From Curtobacterium flaccumfaciens pv. betae (GTDB taxonomy: Bacteria; Actinomycetota; Actinomycetes; Actinomycetales; Microbacteriaceae), in NCBI RefSeq assembly GCF_026241855.1, contig NZ_JAPJDC010000001.1:1984001-2048000 (forward strand): DNA of 64,000 nucleotides. The letters are read 5' to 3'. The position numbers and the translations under genes are program-made. Below, in pieces: positions 50,681 through 63,952 of this stretch. The notes beneath the pieces are model-generated. The model had not been told where the DNA came from. It saw nothing but the letters and a program-made list of their open reading frames with translations, and ran no database searches. How positions within the stretch are numbered: position 1 is the first letter of the stretch; each line of letters starts with the position of its first letter.

Positions 50681-51136
50681 ATGAGTGACGTCACCACCGC
50701 CACCAACCGGTACGCCGGTTCGTCCGTCCAGAAGGCCGCCCTCGTGGTCGGCATCGTGTTCCTGCTCGTCGGGATCGCCGGGTTCGTCCCCGGCATCACG
50801 ACCGGTGACCTGGCCGGGGCCGGACACGAGTCGATGGGCATGCTGCTCGGCATCTTCCAGGTGTCCGTGCTGCACAACATCGTGCACCTGCTGTTCGGCG
50901 TCGTCGGACTGCTCGCCGCCAACCGTGCCTCCGGTTCGCGGATGTACCTGGTGATCGGCGGGATCGTCTACTTCGTGCTGTGGATCTACGGCCTGTTCAC
51001 CGCCGGCCACAGCTCGGGTGCGAACTTCGTCCCGCTGAACAACGCCGACAACTGGCTGCACCTCGTCCTCGCCATCGGCATGGTCGCCCTCGGCGTCGTG
51101 CTGCCGCGGGAGCGTCGCCGGCCCGCCAACGCCTGA
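50681..51136 (+). CDS. DUF4383 family membrane protein
   Basis: Integral membrane protein of 151 residues with four hydrophobic segments: KAALVVGIVFLLVGIAGFVP, the segment around MLLGIFQVSVLHNIVHLLFG with two His residues, VIGGIVYFVLWIYGLF and LHLVLAIGMVALGVVLP. The pattern SVLHNIVHLLFGVVGL and NWLHLVLAIG is characteristic of the DUF4383 family. Function unknown. ATG at 50681 with AGGAGA upstream. It converges on priA, with a shared terminator between them. Confidence 0.9.
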   Translation: MSDVTTATNRYAGSSVQKAALVVGIVFLLVGIAGFVPGITTGDLAGAGHESMGMLLGIFQVSVLHNIVHLLFGVVGLLAANRASGSRMYLVIGGIVYFVLWIYGLFTAGHSSGANFVPLNNADNWLHLVLAIGMVALGVVLPRERRRPANA

Positions 51137-51176
51137 CCGACCCGCACCAGCCGGTCGCCGCACGGCGGCAGACCCC

Positions 51177-51218
51177 GAACGACACCGCCGACGTCCCACG
51201 ACGTCGACGGTGTCGTTC
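51177..51218. terminator. Bidirectional terminator between the DUF4383 gene and priA
   Basis: Arms 51177-51195 and 51200-51218 form a 19-bp stem with one mismatch and a 4-base loop. Its position between convergent genes and near-perfect symmetry suit termination from both sides. Confidence 0.8.
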
Positions 51219-51258
51219 TGCGTCGTGCAGCAATCGGGCCCGCCCGGGCCCGACGGCG

Positions 51259-53241
51259 TCAGACCTCGGAGAACGGTTCGGCGTCGTCCAACCGCACCCG
51301 CAGCGTCGGAGCGGCCCGTCGGCGGTTGCCGCCCTTGAGCACCCGCCGGGTCGACGAGCGCCGGATGACCTCGGCCTTGAGCGTGGCGGCGACCTCGGCC
51401 CCGTGTGCGTACGGGAACCGCACGATCGCCCGGACCGTGCCGGGCAGGGCGTCGTCCTCGACCGGGACCGGGCCGAGCACCGGACCGACGACGGCGTCGC
51501 CGAGCGCTTCGACCGCCGCGGTGACGGCTTCGTCGGTACCGGTCATCGTCGCCACCCGGACCGCCGGCGGGAAGTGGAGTTCGCGGCGGTCCGTCAGCTC
51601 GTCGTGCGCGGGTCCGTCGAGTCGCCACAGGGCCATCGCCGAGGCCAGCCGCCCGCCGATCCCGACCAGGTACACCTCGGCCCCGGGAGACGACTTCGCC
51701 GCCGCGTTCGTCCAGAAGCGCAGGACGTCCTCCTGCACGCGCAGCCCCTCGCGGGCGAGCATCTTCTCACCGTCCAGCAGCAGCACGCAGGCGTAGCCCC
51801 CCGGCACCGACGGCTCGGCCCCACGGGTGGCGACGACGACGGACGGGCGGGCGGGGACCTCGTCGAGCGGGCGCGAGCCGTCGGCGACGACGATCCGGGT
51901 GCCGGGGAACGCCCGCCCGAGTTCGTCGGCGGTCCGTTGCGCTCCCTGACCGACCGGCTTCACGGTGCCGTTGCCGCACGTCGGGCAGCGGAACCCGACG
52001 GCCAGCGCGCCGCAGAAGCGGCACTGGGGCGTGGCGCCACGGTGCGGGCTGCCGAGCGGCCCGCCGCAGACCCGGCAGTGCGCGCGTTCGCCGCACTCGG
52101 CACAGACCAGCCCGGTGCCGAAGCCCGGGCTCGCGACCTGCACCAGGACGGCACCGTGCTGGCTGGCCTCGCGCGCGGCACGCCACGCAGAGCTCGGTAT
52201 GCGCGCCTGCGCGGCGAACCCCTCGGCCCCGGTCTGCTGCACGGTGGGGATGACCTTCGGGGTCTTCACGCGGTACGGCGCGACGTCCTGCAGCCAGTGC
52301 AGCTCGACCAGGCGCTGCACATCGGTGCTGCGCGCGTGTGAGACGAACAGCAGCGCGGCACCGGACTGGGCGGCCCGCACCAGGGCGACGTCGCGCGTGT
52401 GCACGTAGGGCGCCCGCTGCTCGATGAACGAGGCGTCGCCGTCGTCCCACATGGCGATCAGGCCGAGCTCCGTCGCCGGTGCGTACATCGCCGTGCGGTT
52501 GCCGATCGCGACCACCGGGTGCGTGCGGGCCTGCAGCAGTGCCTTCGCGCGCTGCCCGTTCGTCTGCTTCGCGTCGAAGCGCACCACCCGCTCCGGCGGC
52601 AGCACGGCGAGCAGGGCACGCTCGAGGTCGATGACGTCGCGGAAGTCCGGAACGGCGATCACCGCGGACTGCTCGGCCGCCACCGTGTGCGCGGCCGCCT
52701 GGGCGAGCGTGGCGGCCCACCCCGGGACCCAGACCAGCGCGTCCGCGTCACCCATCGCCACGGGCTGGGGCACGGCGGCGACCGCAGCGCGTCCGTGCTC
52801 CGTCACCACGGCCTCCAGGACGCCGTCGGCGTAGCCGGTGACGGGCGGGGCGATCACCGGCGGCGGCGACCACGCGGTGTCACGGGCGAGCCAGGCCTTC
52901 TCGGCGCGCACCTGCCGCGGGGGCACGGCGAGGCGCAGGACGTCGGAGGCGACCCCCGCGGCCCGGTCGGCGACGGCACGCGCGAGGGTCCAGATCTCCG
53001 GCGCCAGGACGGGCACCGGGGACAGGACGGCCTCGATCTGGCTCAACTCACCTGGGTACTCACCCTCGGTGACGATCTCGACGACGTAGCCGTCGGACAT
53101 CCGTGCCCCGGTGCGCAGCGGCACCTTGACGCGGACCCCCGCGACGCAGTCGTCCTCGAGCTCGGCCGGTACCCGGTAGTCGAACAGACGGTCCAACTGC
53201 GGGAGCGGCGAGTCGAGGACGACGCGCGCGACGGTGGTCAC
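51259..53241 (-). CDS. priA: Primosomal protein PriA, helicase-inactive form
   Basis: Replication-restart protein. The 660-residue protein retains the N-terminal 3'-end DNA-binding region (ARVVLDSPLPQLDRLFDY) and four zinc-binding Cys pairs (CAEC, CRVC, CRFC, CPTC; about residues 379-420). It lacks a Walker A motif: the region after VWVPGWAATLAQAAA has no GxxxxGK[ST], and the DExH box is replaced by AMWDDGDAS. This loss is known for actinobacterial PriA, so it is not a recent pseudogene; the frame is intact. The start is GTG at 53241, eight bases after metK; upstream in-frame sequence is the metK end. Confidence 0.94.
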   Translation of the reverse strand: MTTVARVVLDSPLPQLDRLFDYRVPAELEDDCVAGVRVKVPLRTGARMSDGYVVEIVTEGEYPGELSQIEAVLSPVPVLAPEIWTLARAVADRAAGVASDVLRLAVPPRQVRAEKAWLARDTAWSPPPVIAPPVTGYADGVLEAVVTEHGRAAVAAVPQPVAMGDADALVWVPGWAATLAQAAAHTVAAEQSAVIAVPDFRDVIDLERALLAVLPPERVVRFDAKQTNGQRAKALLQARTHPVVAIGNRTAMYAPATELGLIAMWDDGDASFIEQRAPYVHTRDVALVRAAQSGAALLFVSHARSTDVQRLVELHWLQDVAPYRVKTPKVIPTVQQTGAEGFAAQARIPSSAWRAAREASQHGAVLVQVASPGFGTGLVCAECGERAHCRVCGGPLGSPHRGATPQCRFCGALAVGFRCPTCGNGTVKPVGQGAQRTADELGRAFPGTRIVVADGSRPLDEVPARPSVVVATRGAEPSVPGGYACVLLLDGEKMLAREGLRVQEDVLRFWTNAAAKSSPGAEVYLVGIGGRLASAMALWRLDGPAHDELTDRRELHFPPAVRVATMTGTDEAVTAAVEALGDAVVGPVLGPVPVEDDALPGTVRAIVRFPYAHGAEVAATLKAEVIRRSSTRRVLKGGNRRRAAPTLRVRLDDAEPFSEV

Positions 53242-53249
53242 GCGGTGCT

Positions 53250-54461
53250 TCAGACGGTCGCGGCGACGAGTCCTGCGGCGGCGCGGAGTTCCTCGACACG
53301 GTCGAGCTGCTCCCACGTGAACCCGGGGAGCTCGCGGCCGAAGTGGCCGTAGGTCGCGGTCTGCGCGTAGATCGGTCGGAGCAGGTCGAGGTCGCGGATG
53401 ATCGCGGCCGGACGCAGGTCGAACACCTGGCGGATGGCGGCCTCGATCGTGGCGTCGTCGACGTGTCCGGTGCCGAAGGTCTCGACGTAGAGCCCGACGG
53501 GCTTCGCACGGCCGATCGCGTACGCGACCTGCACCTCGAGCCGGTCGGCGAGCCCCGCGGCGACCGCGTTCTTGGCGACCCAGCGCAGCGCGTACGCCGC
53601 CGAACGGTCGACCTTCGACGGGTCCTTGCCGCTGAACGCGCCGCCACCGTGACGGGAGGCCCCGCCGTAGGTGTCGACGATCACCTTGCGGCCGGTGAGC
53701 CCGGCGTCGCCCTGGGGGCCGCCGATCTCGAAGCGGCCGGTCGGGTTCACGATGACGTCGACGTGCGACGAGTCGAGGTCGACCAGGTCGAGGACCGGAC
53801 GGATCACGTGCTCGGTGATCGCGGCGGTGAGCTCGTCGAGCGTGACGCTCGGCGAGTGCTGCGTGGAGAGCACGACGGTCTCGACGGTCTTCGGCACGAC
53901 GCCGTCGTACCCGATGGTGACCTGGGTCTTGCCGTCCGGGCGCAGGAACGACAGCTCGCCCGACTTCCGGACCGCGGCCAGGCGCTCGGCCAGGCGGTGC
54001 GCCAGCCAGATCGCGACCGGCATGTACTCGGGGGTCTCGTTCGTCGCGAAGCCGAACATGATGCCCTGGTCGCCGGCGCCCTGACGGTCGAGCGGGTCGA
54101 CCGCACCGGTGCGGGAGTCGAGCGACTCGTCCACACCCTGCGCGATGTCCGGCGACTGCGCACCGATCGAGACCTCGACACCACAGGTGGCACCGTCGAA
54201 CGAGACGTCCGACGAGTTGTAGCCGATCCCGGTGATGACGTCACGGACGAGCTTGGGGATCTCGACGTAGCCGGAGGTCGTGACCTCGCCGGCGACGTGC
54301 ACGAGCCCGGTGGTCACCATTGTCTCGACGGCGACGCGCGCGTTCGGGTCGACCGTGAGCAGTGCGTCGAGGATGCTGTCCGAGATCTGGTCGCAGATCT
54401 TGTCGGGGTGCCCCTCGGTCACCGACTCGGACGTGAAGAGGCGGAGAGCAGCTGCAGTCAC
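53250..54461 (-). CDS. metK: S-adenosylmethionine synthetase
   Basis: Makes S-adenosylmethionine from methionine and ATP. The 403-residue protein has the signature [20 protein letters not shown] region, [12 protein letters not shown], and the phosphate-binding [19 protein letters not shown]. The start is GTG at 54461, five bases after rpoZ. In many Actinobacteria coaBC lies between rpoZ and metK; it is missing here, so the coaBC gene must lie elsewhere. Confidence 0.98.
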   Translation of the reverse strand: MTAAALRLFTSESVTEGHPDKICDQISDSILDALLTVDPNARVAVETMVTTGLVHVAGEVTTSGYVEIPKLVRDVITGIGYNSSDVSFDGATCGVEVSIGAQSPDIAQGVDESLDSRTGAVDPLDRQGAGDQGIMFGFATNETPEYMPVAIWLAHRLAERLAAVRKSGELSFLRPDGKTQVTIGYDGVVPKTVETVVLSTQHSPSVTLDELTAAITEHVIRPVLDLVDLDSSHVDVIVNPTGRFEIGGPQGDAGLTGRKVIVDTYGGASRHGGGAFSGKDPSKVDRSAAYALRWVAKNAVAAGLADRLEVQVAYAIGRAKPVGLYVETFGTGHVDDATIEAAIRQVFDLRPAAIIRDLDLLRPIYAQTATYGHFGRELPGFTWEQLDRVEELRAAAGLVAATV

Positions 54462-54466
54462 CGGGA

Positions 54467-54730
54467 TCAGTCGGTGGGCTGCTGCTGCTTGGTGACGGTG
54501 AGCTTGTCCTCGTTGATCTCGTGGAGCGCGACGGACAGCGGCTTGTCGTCGATCGTCGAGTCGACGAGCGGTCCGACGTTGTCGAAGAGCGAGCCCTCGT
54601 GCAGGTCGGCGTAGTAGTCGTTGATCTGGCGGGCGCGCTTGGACGCGAAGATGACGAGCGCGTACTTCGACTCGACTTTGCTGAGCAGGTCGTCGATGGG
54701 CGGGTCGATGATGCCCTGGGGGTTGGCCAT
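54467..54730 (-). CDS. rpoZ: RNA polymerase omega subunit
   Basis: Small subunit that helps assemble RNA polymerase around the beta' subunit. The 87-residue protein starts [17 protein letters not shown] and has the family core [20 protein letters not shown], with the [11 protein letters not shown]-terminal helix, all typical for actinobacterial omega. ATG at 54730 with GAGGAGA upstream. It follows gmk after 27 bases, the conserved gmk-rpoZ pair. Confidence 0.97.
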   Translation of the reverse strand: MANPQGIIDPPIDDLLSKVESKYALVIFASKRARQINDYYADLHEGSLFDNVGPLVDSTIDDKPLSVALHEINEDKLTVTKQQQPTD

Positions 54731-54757
54731 GGTGTCTCCTCGAAGTCAGTGCACCCG

Positions 54758-55681
54758 TCAGGGCGCAGAGAACAAGTCTACGACCTCACGTGCCGCGGTG
54801 CCGACATCGGAGTTCACGATCCGCACGTCGAACTCGTCCTGGGCGGCCAGCTCGACCTTCGCGGTCTCGAGGCGACGCGCTTGTTCCTCCGCGGATTCGG
54901 TCCCGCGGCCGATGAGCCGGCGCACCAGTTCCTCCCACGTCGGGGGCAGCAGGAACACGAGCACCGCCTCGGGCATGGCGTCGCGGACCTGCCGGGCGCC
55001 CTGCAGGTCGATCTCGAGCATGACCTTCTCGCCGGCGTCGAGCGCGCGGTCGATCGGCGGGCGCGGGGTGCCGTAGCGGTACGAGTTGTGAACGGTCGCC
55101 CACTCGAGCAGCTCGCGGTCGCGGATCATGCGGTCGAACTCGTCGTCGTCCACGAAGTAGTAGTGCACGCCGTCGACCTCGCCGGGGCGCGGCTTCCGGG
55201 TGGTGGCGGAGACGCTGAGGTTGACGTCCGGGTAGTGCTGTCGGATGTGCGCGCTGACCGTGCCCTTGCCGACCGCGGTGGGTCCGGCGAGCACGACGAG
55301 CTTCGAGGCACCACGCTTGCGACCGCGGGCGGCGAGCCAGTCGGCCAGGGCCGCGCGCTGCCGGGTCCCCAGGCCACCGAGGCGCTTCGACGGTGCGATC
55401 CGCAGGGACCCCATGATCGCCTCGGCTCGCGCGGGGCCGATGCCCGGCAGGCTCACCAGCAGGTCACGGACCCGCAGCGAGCGTTCCGCCGAGGTCGTCT
55501 CGACCAGCGAGTCGTCCCACGCAGCACGGGCGACGTCGAGCGCGGAGCGCTCCCCCGACGCGATCGCGGCCTTCACCGCGGCCCGGGCGCGTCGCGCGGC
55601 CACGGCGGCCTTCGCCGCGGCGACGCGGTCGACCTCTGGCGGGGTGCGGTGGGCGGGCAGGCCCTCGTGGTCGTCGGTCAC
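54758..55681 (-). CDS. gmk: Fusion of actinobacterial integration host factor (mIHF) and guanylate kinase
   Basis: A single 307-residue frame with two domains. Residues 20-117 match mIHF, the nucleoid DNA-binding protein of Actinobacteria: [32 protein letters not shown] (helix-two-turns-helix) and [26 protein letters not shown] ending. After a 9-residue linker, residues 127-307 are guanylate kinase (GMP + ATP to GDP + ADP) with P-loop GPTAVGKG (133-140), [11 protein letters not shown], and [10 protein letters not shown]. No in-frame ATG, GTG or TTG lies between the domains upstream of the P-loop, so kinase cannot be made alone from a junction start. GTG at 55681 overlaps the pyrF stop as GTGA. 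In Mycobacterium mihF and gmk are separate adjacent genes. Confidence 0.95.
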   Translation of the reverse strand: MTDDHEGLPAHRTPPEVDRVAAAKAAVAARRARAAVKAAIASGERSALDVARAAWDDSLVETTSAERSLRVRDLLVSLPGIGPARAEAIMGSLRIAPSKRLGGLGTRQRAALADWLAARGRKRGASKLVVLAGPTAVGKGTVSAHIRQHYPDVNLSVSATTRKPRPGEVDGVHYYFVDDDEFDRMIRDRELLEWATVHNSYRYGTPRPPIDRALDAGEKVMLEIDLQGARQVRDAMPEAVLVFLLPPTWEELVRRLIGRGTESAEEQARRLETAKVELAAQDEFDVRIVNSDVGTAAREVVDLFSAP

Positions 55682-56573
55682 GCTGCCGCCGCCAGTGCGC
55701 TGCGGATGCGATCGGCGCGGTCGGCGACGAGCGCCGCGGCACCGTCCGGACCGTCGGTCAGCAGGCCGCGCGACTCGCTCACGAGCACCTGCTCGGCACG
55801 CGCGCCGTACAGCGCACGGAGGTCCTCGATGCGAGCGCCCTGGGCACCGAAGCCCGGTGCGAGGACCGGCGCGGTGCCGATCGCGTCCGCGTCGATGCCG
55901 AAGTCGTCGAGGTGAAGGGTCGCGCCGAGCACGAGCCCGACGTCGCCGAGGGCCTGATCGCCCACGGACCGGTTGTCGTCTGCCACGTCCAAGACGATAC
56001 CGGCCGCGACCGTCCGGCCGGTACGCGGTCCCTCGGCGAGCACCGCGGTCTGCAGCACCCGGGCCTCGGGGTTGCTCGTCGCCGCGAGCACGAAGACCCC
56101 GGCACCGTTCCGGCGCGCGACGTCGATCGTGCCCCGGAGCGAGCCGTACCCGAGGTACGGCGACACGGTCATCGCGTCGGCCGCGAACGGCCCGTCGCGG
56201 TCGAGCCACGCGAGCGCGTAGTCGTCACCGGTGGTCCCGATGTCGCCCCGCTTCACGTCGGCGACGACCAGGAGGCCCGCATCGCGTGCCCGGCGGATCG
56301 TCGCGTCGAGCGCACGGTAGCCCGCAACCCCCGCCGCCTCGAAGAAGGCGACCTGCGGCTTCACGATCGCCGCGCGGCCGGCGGCCGCGTCGACCAGCGT
56401 CGCGCCGAATGCCGTGAGGCCCTGCTCGTCGCGGGCGAGCCCCCACGCCGCCAGGGTGGCGGCGTGGGGGTCGATCCCGACGCAGAGCGGTGAACGCTCC
56501 CCCATGGCGGACGCGAGGCGGTCGCCGAAGGAGGCCGGGCCTCCCGACCGGGGCGTGTCCACGATGGCAGCCG

Positions 56574-56577
<4 letters not shown>
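55678..56577 (-). CDS. pyrF: Orotidine 5'-phosphate decarboxylase
   Basis: Last step of UMP synthesis. The 299-residue protein is the longer actinobacterial type: [28 protein letters not shown], and the catalytic Lys/Asp in [12 protein letters not shown] (Asp107, Lys109). The start is GTG at 56577, overlapping the carB stop as GTGA. Confidence 0.97.
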
Positions 56578-59866
<3,289 letters not shown>

Positions 59867-59867
<1 letters not shown>

Positions 59868-61066
59868 CAGTTCGCTTCCTTGGTGATGTCTGCTGCGGGG
59901 GTCGTGGCATCGGCGGTGGCCGCGTCGAGCGGCTCCCCGTCGCGACGCTCGCGCACCATGTCCGCGAACCGGTCGAAGAGGTACATGCTGTCGTGCGGTC
60001 CGGCGGCGGCCTCGGGGTGGTACTGCACGCTGAACGCCGGCACGTCGAGCGCGCGGAGGCCCTCGACCACGTTGTCGTTCAGCGAGTAGTGCGAGACCTC
60101 GACCCGACCGAACCCGGCCGGGGACTCGAGGACCTCGCCGAGGGGTGCGTCGACCGCGAAGCCGTGGTTCTGGCTCGTGATCTCGACCTTGCCCGTGGTC
60201 GTGTCGAGCACCGGCTGGTTGATGCCGCGGTGACCGAAGGGCAGCTTGTAGGTGCCGAAGCCGAGCGCGCGGCCGAGCAGCTGGTTGCCGAAGCAGATGC
60301 CGAAGAACGGCCGGCCGGTGCGCAGGCTGTCCTGCAGCAGTTCGACCTGCGCGTCCGACGCGGCGGGGTCGCCGGGGCCGTTCGAGTAGAACAGGGCGTC
60401 CGGTGCGAGGGCTTCCAGCTCCGGGGCGGAGATGTCCTGCGGCACCACGTGCACCTCGAAGCCGCGGGCGGCGAGGTACCGGGTGGTCGAGGCCTTCACG
60501 CCGAGGTCGAGCACGGCCAGGGTGCCGATCTGCTCGCCCTCGGCGGGGACGACGTAGGTCTCCGGGGTGGACACGACCGCCGAGAAGCTCGCGCCGGCCA
60601 TCGTCGCCTGCGACACGACCGCGTCCAGCTGCTCCGACTCCGGCAGTGCCGCGTCCGCACCGCTGAAGACGCCGCCCTTCATGGCGCCGGCGTCACGGAT
60701 GCGGCGGGTGAGCGCGCGGGTGTCGATGCCAGAGATACCGACGATGCCGTCGCGCACCAGGTGGTCGTCGAGCGTGGCGTTCGCACGGTGGTTCGACACC
60801 ACGCGACTGGGGTCGCGCACGACGTACCCGGCCACCCAGATGCGACGGGACTCGGGGTCCTCGTCGTTCACGCCCGTGTTGCCGATGTGCGGCGCGGTCT
60901 GCACCACGATCTGTCCGGCGTAGGAGGGGTCGGTCAGCGTCTCCTGGTAGCCGGTCATGCCGGTCGCGAAGACCACCTCACCGAGCGTGCGCCCACGGGC
61001 GCCGTAGGCCCAGCCGTCGTACCGGGTGCCGTCTTCGAGGATCAGGACGGCCCGTTCGCGTGTCAT
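59867..61066 (-). CDS. carA: Carbamoyl-phosphate synthase small subunit (glutaminase)
   Basis: Class I glutamine amidotransferase that feeds ammonia to CarB. The 399-residue protein has the N-terminal CarA domain ([30 protein letters not shown]) and the amidotransferase with catalytic Cys in [11 protein letters not shown] (near residue 257) and His-Glu in YHPEAAAG. The C-terminal 25 residues are a low-complexity Ala/Thr/Asp tail. ATG at 61066 with GAAGGGAAG upstream, overlapping the preceding stop as ATGA. Confidence 0.97.
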
Positions 61067-61626
61067 GCTTTCTTCCCTTCGCCCGCGGTTCGCGGAGCAT
61101 CGGCCGCAGTCGCCTGCGGCCCGGTCTCGGTCAGTCCCTGCAGGGCGTGCAGCGCGGCTGCGTCGCCCTCCGGGAACCGGAAGTAGGTGTCCAGGTCCGT
61201 CGCACCTGCGGCGCCGGTCGCCGTCCATCGCAGACGGACCAGTCCCCCGGGTTCGACCACTCGGTCGATCGCCCACGTGGAGCGGTCGGCGCCGCGGACC
61301 GCGTCGCGCACGATCCAGCGGTCGTCGGTGCCGGCGAGGCGCATCACCACGCCGGTCGCGTGGACCGTCACCCCGCCGCGGCCGCGGAACCCGAGGCCGC
61401 CTGCGGTGATGCGTTCCAACGGCTGGTCGGCACGGGTCGTCGCGACGGTGAACCCGTCCCACGACCCGACCAGAGGTGCCAGATCGGCCGGTACCCGGAC
61501 CGGAGGCACGGCTTCCGCCTGCTTCCTGGTCCGCGTCCGCCAGGTGCGCGCCATCGCCACGAACAGGGCGGCGACCGCGAGCAGGATCACCGCGCCGAGG
61601 AGCCAGCGCTGGGCGTCGCCGCTCAT
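61063..61626 (-). CDS. Membrane-anchored PH-like domain protein of the pyr operon
   Basis: A 187-residue protein with one N-terminal hydrophobic segment ([20 protein letters not shown]), then a soluble beta-rich region resembling the PH-like export/membrane proteins found between pyrC and carA in Actinobacteria (as Rv1382 in Mycobacterium). The C-terminal 25 residues are Ala-rich and probably disordered. Function unknown. ATGA overlaps on both sides bind it tightly to pyrC and carA, so it likely serves the pathway or its membrane association. Confidence 0.88.
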   Translation of the reverse strand: MSGDAQRWLLGAVILLAVAALFVAMARTWRTRTRKQAEAVPPVRVPADLAPLVGSWDGFTVATTRADQPLERITAGGLGFRGRGGVTVHATGVVMRLAGTDDRWIVRDAVRGADRSTWAIDRVVEPGGLVRLRWTATGAAGATDLDTYFRFPEGDAAALHALQGLTETGPQATAADAPRTAGEGKKA

Positions 61627-62981
61627 GCGCGCGCCCCCGTCCGGAGCGCCGCGGCGTGCGCCGCGATCGTCTCCGCGTCGACGACCTGGCCGTCGAGCAC
61701 CGTCGCGTACCCCTGGTGGAAGGTGGCGACGACCCGGCCCGGCAGCGTCATGCCGAGGTACGGCGAGTTCTGCGACTGCCCGGCGAGGTCGGTGACCGCG
61801 AACTCGCGACTGGCCGACGGGTCGTAGAGGGTGATTTCGGCGGGGGCGCCCGCGGCGATCCGCTGCCCGTGCCCCTCGACCTGGCCGATCCGCGCCGGTG
61901 CCTCGGACAGCACCCGCGCGACGTCGGCCCAGTCGAGCCGGCCGTCGTCGACCACCGCGGCCTGCACCACGCTCAGCGCGGACTCGAGGCCGACCATGCC
62001 GTTCGCAGCGGCGGGCCACTCGCAGCACTTCGCCTCGGCGGTGTGCGGTGCGTGGTCGGTCGCGACGATGTCGATGGTGCCGTCGGCCAGGGCCGCGCGG
62101 AGCGCCTCGACGTCCTCGCGGGCGCGGAGCGGCGGGTTCACCTTGTAGCGGGCGTCGTACCCGGGGGCACCGTCGTGGCCGGCGATGAGGTCCTCGGTGA
62201 GCACCAGGTGGTGCGGCGTGACCTCGGCCGTGACGTCGATGCCGCGGGACTTCGCCCACCGGATCACCTCGACGCTGCCGGCCGTCGAGACGTGGCAGAC
62301 GTGCAGGCGTGCTCCGACGTGGTCGGCGAGCAGGACGTCGCGGGCGATGATCGCCTCTTCCGCGACGGCGGGCCAGCCGGCGAGGCCGAGCTCCGAGGAC
62401 AGTCGGCCCTCGTTCATCTGCGCGCCGATGGTCAGCCGGGGCTCCTGGGCGTGCTGCGCGAGCACCCCGCCGAAGCCCTTGATGTACTCGAGTGCGCGGC
62501 GCATGAGCAGCGGGTCGGCCACGCAGGAGCCGTCGTCCGAGAAGACCCGGACCTTCGCCCTGGACGTCGCCATCGCGCCGATCTCGGACAGGTGCGTGCC
62601 CTGCAGCCCTTGTGACACGGCGCCGATCGGGCGGACCGTCACGTAGCCGGCGTCGTCCCCGAGGGCCTGGACCTGCTCGACGACCCCGGCGGTGTCCGCG
62701 ACGGGGCTCGAGTTCGCCATGGCGTTGACGGCGGTGAACCCGCCGGCAGCCGCGGCACGCGACCCGGTGAGGACCGTCTCGGACTCCTCGTGGCCGGGCT
62801 CGCGCAGGTGCGTGTGGAGGTCCACGAGACCGGGCAGGGCGATGAGGCCGTCCGCGTCCACGGTGGTGGCGCCGGCCGTGTCGAGACCGGTCCCGACCGC
62901 GGTGATGCGCCCGCCCTCCAGACGGATGTCGGCACGCGAGCCGTCGACCAGCTGCGCGCCACGGATCAGGTGAGCGGTCAT
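61623..62981 (-). CDS. pyrC: Dihydroorotase
   Basis: Cyclises carbamoyl aspartate to dihydroorotate. The 452-residue, type I amidohydrolase has the metal-binding [10 protein letters not shown] (His56, His58), HVCHVST, and the conserved ATDHAPHT near the C-terminal third. All metal ligands visible are kept, so it is active rather than a PyrC-like pseudoenzyme. ATG at 62981 overlaps the pyrB stop as ATGA. Confidence 0.97.
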   Translation of the reverse strand: MTAHLIRGAQLVDGSRADIRLEGGRITAVGTGLDTAGATTVDADGLIALPGLVDLHTHLREPGHEESETVLTGSRAAAAGGFTAVNAMANSSPVADTAGVVEQVQALGDDAGYVTVRPIGAVSQGLQGTHLSEIGAMATSRAKVRVFSDDGSCVADPLLMRRALEYIKGFGGVLAQHAQEPRLTIGAQMNEGRLSSELGLAGWPAVAEEAIIARDVLLADHVGARLHVCHVSTAGSVEVIRWAKSRGIDVTAEVTPHHLVLTEDLIAGHDGAPGYDARYKVNPPLRAREDVEALRAALADGTIDIVATDHAPHTAEAKCCEWPAAANGMVGLESALSVVQAAVVDDGRLDWADVARVLSEAPARIGQVEGHGQRIAAGAPAEITLYDPSASREFAVTDLAGQSQNSPYLGMTLPGRVVATFHQGYATVLDGQVVDAETIAAHAAALRTGARA

Positions 62982-63952
62982 GCGGCGGACTCCTTCGCGT
63001 CGGTGCCGTTGCCGGCGCTGCCCGTCAGGGCGAGGTAGAGGACGGCCATCCGGACCGAGACGCCGTTCTCGACCTGCTCGACGACGGTCGAGCGGGGGTC
63101 GTCGGCGGCGACACCGGCGATCTCGAGCCCGCGGTTCATCGGACCGGGGTGCATGATCAGCGTGCGCTCGGACAGCCGCCCGAAGCGCGCCGCCGTCAGG
63201 CCCCAGTGCCGCGTGTACTCGCGCGGGTTCGGGAAGAAGGCGTCGTTCATGCGTTCCTGCTGGATGCGGAGCGTCATGACGACGTCCGGGTCCTCGGCCA
63301 GGGCGGTGTCGAGGTCGTGGTGCACCGCGGCGCCGAACGGGGTCGGGGTGGCGGGCAGCAGCGTCGGCGGCGCGGCGAAGGTCACGCTCGCCCCGAGGGT
63401 GCGGAGCAGCCACGCGTTCGACCGGGCGACCCGGCTGTGCAGCACGTCGCCGATGATCAGGACGCGCACGCCGTCGAGGCCCTGGCCGCGTGAGCCGGCG
63501 CCGTGCAGTCGGCGGCGCATGGTGAAGGCGTCGAGCAGCGCCTGCGTCGGGTGCTCGTGGGTCCCGTCACCGGCGTTGACCACGGGGACGTCGATCCAAT
63601 CGGCGTCGGCGAGCACCCGCGGGGCGCCCGAGGCACCGTGGCGCATGACGATGCCGTCGATGCCCATCGCGCCGAGGGTCTGCACGGTGTCCTTCAGGGA
63701 TTCGCCCTTCGAGACGCTCGAGCCCTTCGCGGCGAAGTTCAGGACGTCGGCGGACAGGCGCTTCGCGGCGGCCTCGAACGAGATGCGCGTGCGCGTGGAG
63801 TCCTCGAAGAACAGGTTCACCACGGTCTTGCCGCGCAGGGCCGGGAGCTTCCGGACCTCGCGTGTGTTGACCTCGGCCATCTCCTCGGCGACGTCGAGGA
63901 TGTGGACGGCCTGGTCGCGGGACAGGTCGGCGGTGGAGAGCAGGTGCCGCAT
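62978..63952 (-). CDS. pyrB: Aspartate carbamoyltransferase catalytic subunit
   Basis: Joins carbamoyl phosphate and aspartate, the first committed pyrimidine step. The 324-residue protein has the carbamoyl-phosphate site [13 protein letters not shown] (STRTR at 52-56), the HPTQALLD motif, and [11 protein letters not shown] near the end. No pyrI regulatory subunit is present, as usual for Actinobacteria. ATG at 63952 shares one base with the upstream stop (TGATG); a GTG three bases earlier is possible and would add one Met. Confidence 0.97.
   Translation of the reverse strand: MRHLLSTADLSRDQAVHILDVAEEMAEVNTREVRKLPALRGKTVVNLFFEDSTRTRISFEAAAKRLSADVLNFAAKGSSVSKGESLKDTVQTLGAMGIDGIVMRHGASGAPRVLADADWIDVPVVNAGDGTHEHPTQALLDAFTMRRRLHGAGSRGQGLDGVRVLIIGDVLHSRVARSNAWLLRTLGASVTFAAPPTLLPATPTPFGAAVHHDLDTALAEDPDVVMTLRIQQERMNDAFFPNPREYTRHWGLTAARFGRLSERTLIMHPGPMNRGLEIAGVAADDPRSTVVEQVENGVSVRMAVLYLALTGSAGNGTDAKESAA

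Noticed and set aside
51259..53241. priA as a decayed pseudogene
   Set aside because: The frame is intact, Cys pairs are kept and loss of helicase motifs is a family trait of Actinobacteria.
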